This document shows, in pieces, positions 27,017 through 35,661 of a DNA stretch of 64,000 nucleotides. Where the stretch lies: contig JALHPZ010000022.1 in assembly GCA_022842245.1 (NCBI GenBank), positions 44,188 to 108,187 of the forward strand, given 5' to 3'. The position numbers and the translations under genes were made by a program. This stretch comes from Gemmataceae bacterium (lineage in GTDB: Bacteria; Planctomycetota; Planctomycetia; Gemmatales; Gemmataceae). The first letter of the stretch is position 1. Every line of letters begins with the position of its first letter. The notes under the pieces were generated by a model, which saw only the letters and a list, made by a program, of their open reading frames with translations, had not been told where the DNA came from and did no database searches.

Positions 27017-27901
27017 ATGAACCGATTCGCACTCATCCTTCTTATCGTCTCCACCTCCGTCCGCGCCGACGAGCCGCTCTTTGTTGCCAAGGCCTTCACC
27101 GGCGGCTTCACTCCCGGCATTGAAGGCCCCTACTGCGACAAGGCCGGCGACATCTTCGTCGTCAACTTCCAGAAGCAGCAGACCATCGGCCGCGTCACCC
27201 CGGCGGGCAAGGCCGAAGTCTACGTCACGCTGCCCAACACGAGCACCGGCAACGGCATCGTCTTCGACAAGGCCGGCATCATGTACATCGCCGACTACGT
27301 CGGGCACAACGTCCTGAAGGTCGATCCGAAGACGAAGGCGATCAGCGTCTTCGCCCACGAGCCGAAGATGAATCAGCCGAACGACCTCGCCATCGCGAAG
27401 GACGGCACGCTCTTCGCCAGCGATCCGGACTGGACGAACCTGACGGGCCAACTCTGGCGCATCGACACCAACGGCAAGACGACGTTACTCGCCGAGAAAA
27501 TGGGCACCACCAACGGCATCGACCTCAGCCCCGACGGCAAGACGCTCTACGTCAACGAATCCCGCCAGCGGAACGTCTGGGCCTTCCCGATCAAGGCCGA
27601 CAAATCGCTCGGCGAGAAGAAGCTGATCCGCAAGTTCGACGACCACGGCTTCGACGGCATGCGCGTGGACGTGGACGGCAACCTTTACATCACGCGCCAC
27701 GGCAAGGGCACCGTCGTGAAGATGACGCCGGCCGGCGAGATCCTGAAGGAGATCGACGTACTGGGCACGAAGCCGAGCAACCTCTGCTTCGGCGGCCCCG
27801 ACGGCCGGACAGTGTACGTGACGGAAGTCGACCACACCCGGCTCGTGACCTTCCGCGTCGATAAGCCCGGCCTGGCGTGGCAGCGGTTGCAGGAGAAGTG
27901 A
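27017..27901 (+). CDS. Secreted SMP-30/gluconolactonase-like beta-propeller
   Basis: The 294-residue protein has a short signal peptide (MNRFALILLIVSTSVRA) followed by a six-bladed propeller. Typical SMP-30 strings are GIEGPYCDKAGDIFVVNF, NGIVFDKAGIMYIADY, MNQPNDLAIAKDGTLFASDP, GTTNGIDLSPDGKTLYVNES and DGMRVDVDGNLYITRHGKG. Family knowledge: a glutamate, asparagine and aspartates around the central channel bind a divalent metal and hydrolyse lactones; here GIEG, QPND, TNGID and GMRVD supply candidates. Substrate unknown. It is co-directional with, and probably in the same unit as, the preceding DUF1501 gene. Confidence 0.9.
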   Translation: MNRFALILLIVSTSVRADEPLFVAKAFTGGFTPGIEGPYCDKAGDIFVVNFQKQQTIGRVTPAGKAEVYVTLPNTSTGNGIVFDKAGIMYIADYVGHNVLKVDPKTKAISVFAHEPKMNQPNDLAIAKDGTLFASDPDWTNLTGQLWRIDTNGKTTLLAEKMGTTNGIDLSPDGKTLYVNESRQRNVWAFPIKADKSLGEKKLIRKFDDHGFDGMRVDVDGNLYITRHGKGTVVKMTPAGEILKEIDVLGTKPSNLCFGGPDGRTVYVTEVDHTRLVTFRVDKPGLAWQRLQEK

Positions 27902-27933
27902 TGTAGGATACGGAAGACTCCGGAGCGTCCGAG

Positions 27934-28701
27934 ATGCCGTTGCGAGACCATTTCCATCCGCCGGTCGACGAGAAGCACGCGTGGAATGAACTCCATGCTG
28001 GCTGGCCGATGATGATCGTCCAGCACCTCTATCGAATCCTTCCCGAAGGTTACGTCGCCGCGCCGGGCGTACACCTCAGCTCGGATTACGAAATCGACAT
28101 CGGCGTGAGCGAGGAATACGATCCGTCGCCGGGCGGATTCGACACCGACGGGGGCGAGGGCGGCGTGGCCACGGCGACCGCCGCGCGCACGGCCGTCGCG
28201 CCGCAACCGACGCTGACGCTCGAAACGGAACTCCCCGAAGAGGACGAATACGAAGTCCGCATCTACGATGCGCGAATCGGCCGGGAACTGGTCGCCGCGA
28301 TCGAACTGGTCAGCCCGCGGAACAAGGACCGCCCCACCAGCCGGCGGGCGTTCGTGGGCAAGGTCGCGGGGTTGCTGCAGCAGGGCATTTGCGTTTCCAT
28401 CGTGGACCTCGTCACGAACCGGCAATCCAACCTCTACGCCGAGTTGCTCGAATCGCTGGATCGATCCGATCCGTCGCTGGGGCCAACGCCGCCATCGTTG
28501 TATGCCGTCACGCTCCGCGGCCGGAAAATGAAAACCCGGAAACCCGCGCTCGGGAAAACCCGGCTCGATCTCTGGCACTACCCCATGGCACTCGGCCAGC
28601 CGTTACCGACGTTGCCAATCTGGCTGGAACCGGATCTGAGCATTCTTCTCCCGCTCGAAGAGAGTTACGAGGAGACGTGCAAACTCCTGCGCATTCGCTG
28701 A
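27934..28701 (+). CDS. DUF4058 protein
   Basis: The 255-residue cytosolic protein shows the DUF4058 pattern: MPLRDHFHPPVDEKHAWNEL, then WPMMIVQHLYRILPEGYVA and the central VAAIELVSPRNKDRP. The final YPMALGQPLPTLPIWL is also typical. The region IELVSPRNK resembles the core of the PD-(D/E)XK fold, and distant relatives are annotated as restriction-endonuclease-like, but the function is unknown. A Gly/Ala-rich stretch near residues 68-85 may be a flexible loop. The next gene starts one base after its stop codon, suggesting co-transcription. DUF4058 genes are numerous in planctomycetes and cyanobacteria. Confidence 0.9.
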   Translation: MPLRDHFHPPVDEKHAWNELHAGWPMMIVQHLYRILPEGYVAAPGVHLSSDYEIDIGVSEEYDPSPGGFDTDGGEGGVATATAARTAVAPQPTLTLETELPEEDEYEVRIYDARIGRELVAAIELVSPRNKDRPTSRRAFVGKVAGLLQQGICVSIVDLVTNRQSNLYAELLESLDRSDPSLGPTPPSLYAVTLRGRKMKTRKPALGKTRLDLWHYPMALGQPLPTLPIWLEPDLSILLPLEESYEETCKLLRIR

Positions 28702-28702
28702 C

Positions 28703-31321
28703 ATGAACCGGATCATGCGATTCCTCTCCCTCGTCATCGTCGTCGCCGGTCTCGCGCTGGTCGCCCGCGCGGAGCCTCCGACGGCGCGCTGGTGGGCGTT
28801 CGCGCCGCTCCAGTCCCCACCGGTACCGAAGGGGACGGCCCATCCCGTCGATGCGTTCATTCACGCCAAGCTCACTGACAAAGGACTGTCACCGTCGCCC
28901 GAAGCCGACCGGCGGACGCTGATCCGCCGGTTGACCTTCGACCTCACCGGCCTGCCGCCGTCGCCGGAGGAGATCGAAGCCTTCCTCAAGGACGCGTCGC
29001 CGAACGCCTACGAGAAACTCGTCGATCGTCTGCTCGCTTCGCCGGCTTATGGCGAGCGGCAGGCCCGGCACTGGATGGACGTGGCCCACTTCGCCGAGAC
29101 GCACGGGCACGATCAGGACCGCGTCCGCCCGCACGCCTGGCGGTACCGCGATTACCTCATCGACGCCTTCAACGACGACCGGCCGTACGCGCGGTTCGTG
29201 CAGGAGCAGATTGCGGCCGATGTCCTGTTCCCCAACGAACCTCAATTGCTGCCGGCCCTGGGATTCCTCGCGGCCGGGCCGTGGGACGAAAGCTCGCTCC
29301 GCGACATTCGCGAAGACACCATCGACCGCGAAGTGGGCCGCTACCTCGACCGCGACGACATGATCGCGACGGCGATGGGCACGTTCGTCAGCCTCACGGT
29401 CGGCTGCGCCCGTTGCCACGACCACAAGTTCGATCCGATCCCGATCGAGGACTACTACCGGTTACAGGCGGTGTTCGCCGGGGTCGGTCGGGGAAACGTC
29501 GCGTTCGATCTCGATCCGAAGACGACGACCCGGCGGGCGGAACTCCAGCGGGGATTGAAGGCGCTGGACGCGAACGATTCCGATTACCTGCGACGAATCG
29601 ATACTCCCGAATTCGATCGCACTTTGAAGCAATGGGAAGCCGAGCAGGCCGCGAAGGCGAACCCGTGGCAGCCGGTCGAGGTTGTGTCGGCCATCGCCGA
29701 GCAAGGCTCGACACTGACGGCGATGCCCGACGGATCGTACCGCTCGACGCACGCCAAGCGGCCGGAGCGCGAGGTCTACGTCGTCACGTTCCGCTCAAAG
29801 CTCCCGCGCGTCGCGGCCCTGCGGCTCGAACTTCTGACCGATGACTCCTTCCCGCATCGCGGACCCGGCCTACAGGACAACGGCAACCTGCACCTGAGCG
29901 AAGTCAAAGTCGGCCACGGCAAGCAACCCGTCGCGCTCGGCACGCCGACGAGCGACTGGGATCAGGACGGCTGGACCGTCCGCCACGCGATCGACGGCAA
30001 CCCGGCCACGGCGTGGGGCATCTACCCGAAGGTCGGCGTGCCGCACGAGGCGGTCTTCCCGTTCGCAAAGCCGGTCGGCGGCGACACCTTCACCGTCCGG
30101 CTCGAACAGCTCCACGGCGGCGGGCACCTCATCGGCCGCTTCCGCCTGAGCGCCACGGCCGAGGCGAACGCGGGCCTCACGCAACCGCTGCCGCCCTCCC
30201 TCGCCGAGACGTTGAAAACGCCGCTGGAGAAGCGAAGTGAGAAGCAGACGCAAGAACTCCGCCGACACGTCCACCGCCTGAACCTGTCGAAGGAACTCGC
30301 CGCCCTGCCCGCCCCGCAGTTCGTCTACGCCGCGGCCGCGAGCTTCGAACCGGATGGCGGCCACAAGCCGCTTGCGAAGCCCCGCACCGTTCATCTCCTC
30401 AAGCGCGGCGACATCCGCAAGCCCGGCGACGAGATGGAACCCGGCTCCCTCTCGTGCCTGTCCGAACTGCCCGGAGAGTTTTCGCTCGACGCGAATCACA
30501 CCGAAGGTGCCCGCCGCGCGGCCCTCGCGAAGTGGCTGTGCGATCCGAAGAACCCACTGGTCTGGCGGTCGATCGTCAACCGCGTCTGGCAGCAGCACTT
30601 CGGCCGGGGAATCGTCGATACGCCGAACGACTTCGGCAAGATGGGCGGCACGCCGACGCACCCGGAACTCCTCGACTGGCTCGCCGTCTGGTTCCGCGAC
30701 GACGCGAAGGGTTCGCTCAAGAAACTCCACAAGCTCATCGTCACGAGCGCGACCTACCGACAGGCGTCGACCGCCCCGCACGCGAAGGATCCTGACAACA
30801 GACTCCTCGGCCGGATGCCGCGGACGAAGCTCGACGCCGAGCAGGTGCGGGATGCGATCCTGCTGGCGAGCGGCCGGCTCGACCCGCGGCGCGGCGGACC
30901 GTCCGACCAGCAGTTCACGATGAAGCCCGGGATCCACGTGACGCCGACGGTCGACTACGGCGCCTTCGACTGGGACCGGCCCGAAGGCCATCGCCGCAGC
31001 GTGTACCGGTTCCTGTTCCGCACGCTGCCCGATCCGCTCGTCGATTGCCTCGACGGCGCGGACGCCTCGCAGCCGACGCCGAAGCGGAACGAATCGGTGA
31101 CGGCCCCGCAATCGCTCGCGCTGCTGAACAACGACTTCGTTCTCTCGTGTGCCAAGGCGATGGCGAAAGCGACCGACGTCGACGGCGCGTGCCGCCGGCT
31201 CTGGGGCCGTTCGCCGACCGATGCGGAACGGACGATCCTCGCCGCCTACGCGAAGAAGCACGGCATGGCGAACCTTTGCCGGATGCTGATGAACTCGAAC
31301 GAGTTCCTGTACCTCGACTAA
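28703..31321 (+). CDS. Secreted DUF1549/DUF1553 protein without N-terminal cytochrome domain
   Basis: The 872-residue protein has a signal peptide (FLSLVIVVAGLALVARA) and moves straight into DUF1549 (about residues 50-260: RRTLIRRLTFDLTGLPPSP, VGCARCHDHKFDPIP). A beta-rich insertion (about 310-500, discoidin- or carbohydrate-binding-like, with LRLELLTDDSFPHRGPG) precedes DUF1553 (about 590-860: IVNRVWQQHFGRGIVDTPND, SVTAPQSLALLNNDFV). Unlike the two other copies, it lacks a cytochrome-like module. It begins one base after the DUF4058 stop codon. The DUF1501 gene that usually accompanies this family comes next, but a repeat element separates them. Confidence 0.92.
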   Translation: MNRIMRFLSLVIVVAGLALVARAEPPTARWWAFAPLQSPPVPKGTAHPVDAFIHAKLTDKGLSPSPEADRRTLIRRLTFDLTGLPPSPEEIEAFLKDASPNAYEKLVDRLLASPAYGERQARHWMDVAHFAETHGHDQDRVRPHAWRYRDYLIDAFNDDRPYARFVQEQIAADVLFPNEPQLLPALGFLAAGPWDESSLRDIREDTIDREVGRYLDRDDMIATAMGTFVSLTVGCARCHDHKFDPIPIEDYYRLQAVFAGVGRGNVAFDLDPKTTTRRAELQRGLKALDANDSDYLRRIDTPEFDRTLKQWEAEQAAKANPWQPVEVVSAIAEQGSTLTAMPDGSYRSTHAKRPEREVYVVTFRSKLPRVAALRLELLTDDSFPHRGPGLQDNGNLHLSEVKVGHGKQPVALGTPTSDWDQDGWTVRHAIDGNPATAWGIYPKVGVPHEAVFPFAKPVGGDTFTVRLEQLHGGGHLIGRFRLSATAEANAGLTQPLPPSLAETLKTPLEKRSEKQTQELRRHVHRLNLSKELAALPAPQFVYAAAASFEPDGGHKPLAKPRTVHLLKRGDIRKPGDEMEPGSLSCLSELPGEFSLDANHTEGARRAALAKWLCDPKNPLVWRSIVNRVWQQHFGRGIVDTPNDFGKMGGTPTHPELLDWLAVWFRDDAKGSLKKLHKLIVTSATYRQASTAPHAKDPDNRLLGRMPRTKLDAEQVRDAILLASGRLDPRRGGPSDQQFTMKPGIHVTPTVDYGAFDWDRPEGHRRSVYRFLFRTLPDPLVDCLDGADASQPTPKRNESVTAPQSLALLNNDFVLSCAKAMAKATDVDGACRRLWGRSPTDAERTILAAYAKKHGMANLCRMLMNSNEFLYLD

Positions 31322-31364
31322 AACGGATTCACCGCGGAGGACGCAGAGGACGCGGTGTGCTACA

Positions 31365-31675
31365 CGAAAGTTGGTGATAAATTTGTCCTGTCCGTGTGTC
31401 TTTAGGCCGAAGGCCTGGGAGTGCATAGCCCAGGGCGAGGAGGCTTTGCGACGACGCCCTGGGTAACGAAGGAAAAACCCACAGCCCGAAGGGCTGAGAC
31501 AAGACACTGATGACGTCGCAATTTGTCGCAGTCCGTTGGACTGCGGGTTGGATCGGCGGTGACCCAGGGCGTCGCCGAAGCGGCTCGCCCTGGGCCGAGC
31601 ACTCTCAGGCCTTCGGCCTGAAGAAGGACTTCGGAGTCGACTATTGTTCCACCAACAAATGTGACGCACCCCCAG
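31365..31675 (-). repeat. Dispersed multi-hairpin element, copy 2 (inverted)
   Basis: The 421-bp gap 31322-31742 holds no gene. It carries the same element as 12613-12921 in the opposite orientation, with stems in matching order. Several stems differ from copy 1 by paired changes: CAGGCCGAAGGCCTG here against CAGTCCGAAGGACTG, and TCAGCCCTTCGGGCTG against TCAGCCTTTCAGGCTG. Both ends align with copy 1 after reverse complementing. The rest of the gap (31322-31364 and 31676-31742) shows nothing recognisable beyond a possible purine-rich leader for the next gene. Confidence 0.82.
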
Positions 31676-31742
31676 AGGACACGGAGAGATATCGTTTTTT
31701 TACACTCTCTTCGATTTTCTCCGCGTCCTCTTCGGTGAAAAC

Positions 31743-33125
31743 ATGCCCCATACCCGGCGCGATTTCCTCTGGCGGTTCGGCGGTGGCCTTGGCGGGGTCG
31801 CGCTCGCGCAACTCCTCGCCGACGGCGCGACGCACCACGCGCCGAAGGCGAAGCGCGTCGTCCAGATCTTCCTCAATGGCGGGATGAGCCAGCCGGATAC
31901 CTTCGACTACAAGCCGGAACTGGAAAAGAACCACGACAAGCCGTTCGACCCCGGCACGAAAGAAAAAGTTGAAGGCGTGACGAGCGTGCCGGGGAAGCTG
32001 ATGAAGTCCCCGTTCCCATTCAAACAACACGGCCAGTGCGGGCGTTGGGTCAGCTCGGTCTTTCCGCACCTCGCGAAGCAAGTCGACGACCTCGCCTTCC
32101 TCATGGCCGTCGCGTCGAAGTCGAACGTCCACGGCCCCGCCAGCTACATGATGAACACCGGATTCGCCCGGCCCGGTTTCCCGTCACTCGGCTCCTGGCT
32201 CTCGTACGGCCTCGGCAAACTCTCCGACAACCTCCCCACCTTCGTCGTCCTGCCAGACGCCCGCGGCCTGCCTTACAACCAGAAGGGGAACTTCTCGAAC
32301 GGCTTCCTCCCGGCCGCGCACGGGGCGACCATCCTGAACGCGTCGGGCGACCCGCCAATCCCGGACCTGCGGCCGAACGCGAAGTACGGCTTCGCCACGC
32401 CGGAGGCCGACGCCGACGGCCGAGAACTGTTGGCGAAGCTGAATCGCGCCCACGCCGGAGAACGCCCCGGCGACACGCGGCTCGACGCCCGGATCGCCAG
32501 CTACGAACTCGCCGCGAACCTCCAGCGGCATGCCCCGGAGGCGCTCGACCTCTTTCGCGAAACGAAGATCGTGCGCGACCTTTACGGCACCGACGACACG
32601 ATCACGGGCGACTTCGGCCGTCGCTGCCTGCTCGCCCGACGCTTGCTCGAACGCGGCGTCCGCTTCGTGCAGGTCTGGAGCGGGGCCGGCGGACCGTCCA
32701 ACAACTGGGATAACCACACCGACATCATCAAGGAACTGCCCGCCATCGCCCGGCAGGTCGACCGGCCAACGGCGGCGCTGCTCTCGGATTTGAAGCAACG
32801 CGGCATGCTCTCCGACACGCTCGTGGTCTTCAGCACGGAGTTCGGCCGGCAGCCGTTCACGCAGGGGGCCACGGGGCGGGACCACAATCAGGGAACGTCC
32901 GTGGCGTGGCTCGCCGGCGCGGGCGTGAAGGGTGGAACGGCTTTCGGGGAAAGCGATCCGTGGTCGTGGCGCGCCGCCGAAGGGAAGCTCTACTGCTACG
33001 ACGTGCACGCCACGATCCTGCACCTGCTGGGCCTCGACCACGAGAAGCTGACCGTTCGCCACGACGGCATCGACCGCCGCATCACGGACGTCCACGGGCA
33101 TGTCGTGAAGGGAATCCTGTCGTAA
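31743..33125 (+). CDS. Tat-exported DUF1501 protein (second copy)
   Basis: The 460-residue protein has a twin-arginine signal (TRRDFLWRFGGGLGGVALAQ) and the DUF1501 pattern VVQIFLNGGMSQPDTFDYKP, GPASYMMNTGFARPGFPSLG, FGRRCLLARRLLERGVRFVQ, VFSTEFGRQPFTQGATGRDH and GVKGGTAFGESDPW. It is closer in style to the DUF1501 proteins normally partnered with DUF1549/DUF1553 genes than the copy at 25606 is. It ends with YDVHATILHLLGLDHEKLT, which resembles the sulfatase-like C-terminus. Inference: it functions with the upstream DUF1549/DUF1553 protein in the envelope. The reaction is unknown. Confidence 0.93.
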   Translation: MPHTRRDFLWRFGGGLGGVALAQLLADGATHHAPKAKRVVQIFLNGGMSQPDTFDYKPELEKNHDKPFDPGTKEKVEGVTSVPGKLMKSPFPFKQHGQCGRWVSSVFPHLAKQVDDLAFLMAVASKSNVHGPASYMMNTGFARPGFPSLGSWLSYGLGKLSDNLPTFVVLPDARGLPYNQKGNFSNGFLPAAHGATILNASGDPPIPDLRPNAKYGFATPEADADGRELLAKLNRAHAGERPGDTRLDARIASYELAANLQRHAPEALDLFRETKIVRDLYGTDDTITGDFGRRCLLARRLLERGVRFVQVWSGAGGPSNNWDNHTDIIKELPAIARQVDRPTAALLSDLKQRGMLSDTLVVFSTEFGRQPFTQGATGRDHNQGTSVAWLAGAGVKGGTAFGESDPWSWRAAEGKLYCYDVHATILHLLGLDHEKLTVRHDGIDRRITDVHGHVVKGILS

Positions 33126-33132
33126 TCCGCAA

Positions 33133-33741
33133 TCATCCGCCGGCCCGCTTCACCTTCCAGCCCAGCGCCTCCAGTTCCGCCGCGACGCGGTCGCGGTGGT
33201 CGCCCTGGATCTCGATGCGCCCGTCCTTCGCGGTGCCGCCGGTGCCGCACTTCGCCTTCAGCTTCGCCGCCAGTTCCTGAAGCTCCGTTTCCTTCAGCCC
33301 GAGTTCCCACGCGACGGTGACGCCCTTGCCGCGCCGACCGGCGGTCTCGCGGCCGACCTTCGCCGTGCCGCGCTTGGGCGGTGCCGGGGGCGGGGGCGGT
33401 GCCGCCGGCGCGGCTTCGAGCCAGCCGCCGCCGAGGATGGACGCCACGAGGGCGTTCGCGCCGTCCTCCGCGGAGCGCGACGCCGGCCAGGCTTCGATCC
33501 GTTCCGTCGCGCCCGGGAATCGCGATTCGACGAGCGGCCGGAATTCCGACGGCCCGACCCAGACGATGCGCTGCGCCGCGTTTGCCTCCTCCGGCGTCGC
33601 CTCGTCGTACGCCCGCGCCACGGCGCGCCACGCCAGCCCCATCTTCGCCGCGACCGGCGCGAACGCCGACGCGATCGCCCCCGCCCGCGCGGCCGGCGCG
33701 GCATCCAGGATCAGGCACGTCTTCGGTACCGGCTTCGCCAT
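33133..33741 (-). CDS. SUI1/eIF1-like domain fused to a degenerate LMW-phosphatase-like domain
   Basis: 202 residues. The C-terminal part (about 130-202: GKGVTVAWELGLKETELQE, KCGTGGTAKDGRIEIQGDHR, LEALGWKVKRAGG) is a clear SUI1/YciH-type translation-initiation-factor domain. A Pro/Ala linker (about 112-128) precedes it. The N-terminal ~105 residues look like a low-molecular-weight protein tyrosine phosphatase fold. LILDAAPAARAGAIASAFA lines up with the P-loop LFVCLGNICRSPMAEAIL, and RIVWVGPSEFRPLVESRFPG with the later strand. The catalytic Cys position is Asp and only the Arg is kept, so phosphatase activity is unlikely. The N-terminal assignment is inference; the SUI1 assignment is firm. It converges with the upstream DUF1501 gene across a 7-bp gap. 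Confidence 0.85.
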   Translation of the reverse strand: MAKPVPKTCLILDAAPAARAGAIASAFAPVAAKMGLAWRAVARAYDEATPEEANAAQRIVWVGPSEFRPLVESRFPGATERIEAWPASRSAEDGANALVASILGGGWLEAAPAAPPPPPAPPKRGTAKVGRETAGRRGKGVTVAWELGLKETELQELAAKLKAKCGTGGTAKDGRIEIQGDHRDRVAAELEALGWKVKRAGG

Positions 33742-33803
33742 GCGCTCGCCCCGCGGTGGATCGGGTTACCGTACGACCGCTCGCGTCGAACGGCCGCGAT
33801 CGC

Positions 33804-33809
33804 TATACT
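33804..33809 (+). promoter_or_regulatory. Candidate -10 box (TATACT)
   Basis: TATACT lies 36 bases before the ATG of the TolB-like propeller gene, in a short region divergent from the SUI1-fusion gene. No good -35 element was identified, so this is a weak call. Confidence 0.3.
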
Positions 33810-33844
33810 CGACGGCGTCGCCCGTCCCGTTCCGGGGTGCCCCC

Positions 33845-34735
33845 ATGAGCCGCGTCCTCTCCGCCGTTATCCTGCTCGCCTTCGCGTCCACCGCCCTCGC
33901 GGCCCCCGTGCCCAAGGGAATCAAACGCAAGCTGCTGATCGTTTCGCTGCGATCCGGCAGCGCCGGGTTGATTCACGTCGATGACGACGGCAAGAACGCG
34001 ACACCGTTGACGAACGACAAGTTCCACAACTCCTACCCCGCCTGGTCGCCCGACGGCACGAAGATCGCCTTCAGCTCCAATCGTGCCGGCGGCCCGATGC
34101 ACATCTTCACCATGGACGCCGACGGGAAGAACGTGAAGGCGCTGACGACCGGCGGCCTGCAATGCCGCGTACCGGCCTGGTCCCCGGACGGCACCACCAT
34201 CGCCTTCTGCCGGAGCAACCCGAACGGCGGCTCGAACATCTGCACCATCCCCGCCGCCGGCGGAACCATCAAGGTCCTCGACGGCGACGCGTGGGACCCG
34301 GCTTGGTCCCCGGACGGCAAATACCTCGCCTTCGTCAGCCTGCGCGACGGCGACGGCTTCCGCCTCCATCGCATGACCGCCGACGGCAAGGACGCGAAGT
34401 GCCTGTTTCCCAAGGGGAACAACTTCGGCAACGCCTACCCGACCTGGTCGCCCGACGGCAAGACGATCCTTTGGAGCCACGGCGCGAACAATAACCTCGA
34501 ATTGCACGCCGTCGGAGCCGACGGCACGAACCCGAAGCCGATCACGAAAATCGGTGCGGGGCTGTGCCTCTATCCGAGCTGGTCGCCGGACGGGAAGAAG
34601 ATCGCGTACGTTTCGATTCCGCGCGGGCAGAAGGCGACGCTGCAGGTGATGGACGCGGACGGGAGCAATCCCAAGGCGATCGTATCGGACGAAGCGTACG
34701 TCGAAGGCGGCCGGCCGGTCTGGAAGCCGCGCTGA
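33845..34735 (+). CDS. Secreted TolB-like (PD40) beta-propeller
   Basis: The 296-residue protein has a signal peptide (VLSAVILLAFASTALAAPV). Five WSPDG-type repeats follow: YPAWSPDGTKIAFSSNRAGG, VPAWSPDGTTIAFCRSN, DPAWSPDGKYLAFVS, YPTWSPDGKTILWSHG and YPSWSPDGKKIAYVS. These are PD40 repeats as in the TolB propeller. It lacks the TolB N-terminal domain and no pal/tol genes are adjacent, so it is a TolB-like propeller of unknown partner rather than TolB. It is probably periplasmic. It converges with the next gene with 4 bp between stop codons. Confidence 0.88.
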   Translation: MSRVLSAVILLAFASTALAAPVPKGIKRKLLIVSLRSGSAGLIHVDDDGKNATPLTNDKFHNSYPAWSPDGTKIAFSSNRAGGPMHIFTMDADGKNVKALTTGGLQCRVPAWSPDGTTIAFCRSNPNGGSNICTIPAAGGTIKVLDGDAWDPAWSPDGKYLAFVSLRDGDGFRLHRMTADGKDAKCLFPKGNNFGNAYPTWSPDGKTILWSHGANNNLELHAVGADGTNPKPITKIGAGLCLYPSWSPDGKKIAYVSIPRGQKATLQVMDADGSNPKAIVSDEAYVEGGRPVWKPR

Positions 34736-34739
34736 CGGG

Positions 34740-35654
34740 TCATTCGTCGAGGGCGCAGTTCTCGAGCATCACGAGCAGCGTGGTGCGCGCGGTCGGCGGG
34801 AACACGGCTTGCACGCGGCCGACCACGGTGAGCGCGTCGCCGGGCTTCTTCTTGCCGATCATCCCATATGCGACGCCGTCGAGGCGGGCCTGCAACCGCG
34901 GGCCGGTCGTGCGGAACGTCACCATCGTTACCAGCACCGAGTCGATCGTGCCGCTCACCTTCACCTTCCGGTTGCGGTATTTCGCGTCGGCGGCCGTGCG
35001 ATCCTTCGCATAGTCGGCAAGCAACTCCTCCACAGTCACGCTCGGCATCGGCTCGCCGGGCTTGGGTGCGGGCGGTGGCTTCTTCGCCTCCGGTTTCGGC
35101 TCGGCTCTCGGCGGAACGTACGGCACGCCCGTCCCCTGCATCGATTTGATCCCGCCGTCCGCCTGTCGGAAGAGCTTCGCTACCAACCGCGGACCGCGAT
35201 TCGGCACCTCGAATGTGGTCACCAGGATGTACCGCGGCGCGTCGGCCCAGATCTGCACGTGGCCGGCGAGATTATTCTCTTCCCAGACTTTCCGATTCTG
35301 GTTGTGCGGCAGCCGCGCCAGTTCCGGAATCCACTCGCCGTAGATCGCATCGAAATCGGCTTTGGTGGGTCGGCGGCCCGGCCCGAGGATCGACTCCACT
35401 TGCTCCTGCGTCATGCCGTCCTGGAGTCGTTCGTAATTCGCGTCCGTCACGGCCGGATTCGGCGCGTCGAAGATCCCGCCGCCAGCACCGCCGATGATCG
35501 GCAGCCCCGCCGCCGCGCCCGGCCTGCCGAACGTGCGCATCAGGGCGAGGCCGCCGACGAGCAGCACCACGACGCCGCCGAGCGCCAATCCCACGATCAG
35601 CCCGACCGGCGGACCGGATCGGCGACGGGAACGGGAGCGGCGGGAGCGCGCCAT
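34740..35654 (-). CDS. Membrane-anchored protein with BamE-like and OB-fold (tRNA_anti-like) domains
   Basis: 304 residues: a strongly basic N-terminus (MARSRRSRSRRRSG), one transmembrane helix (VGLIVGLALGGVVVLLVGGLAL, about residues 17-38) and a Gly-rich linker. A domain with NYERLQDGMTQEQVESILGPG (about 72-92) resembles the SmpA/BamE or DUF3192-like fold. After a Pro/Lys-rich linker, a C-terminal OB-fold (about 215-304, EELLADYAKDRTAADAKYRN, KVKVSGTIDSV) resembles the 'tRNA_anti-like' family found in many membrane proteins. The soluble part is presumably outside the cytoplasm. Function unknown. The 879-residue DUF1549/DUF1553 gene lies immediately upstream (7-bp gap). Confidence 0.78.
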   Translation of the reverse strand: MARSRRSRSRRRSGPPVGLIVGLALGGVVVLLVGGLALMRTFGRPGAAAGLPIIGGAGGGIFDAPNPAVTDANYERLQDGMTQEQVESILGPGRRPTKADFDAIYGEWIPELARLPHNQNRKVWEENNLAGHVQIWADAPRYILVTTFEVPNRGPRLVAKLFRQADGGIKSMQGTGVPYVPPRAEPKPEAKKPPPAPKPGEPMPSVTVEELLADYAKDRTAADAKYRNRKVKVSGTIDSVLVTMVTFRTTGPRLQARLDGVAYGMIGKKKPGDALTVVGRVQAVFPPTARTTLLVMLENCALDE

Positions 35655-35661
35655 GGCAGGG

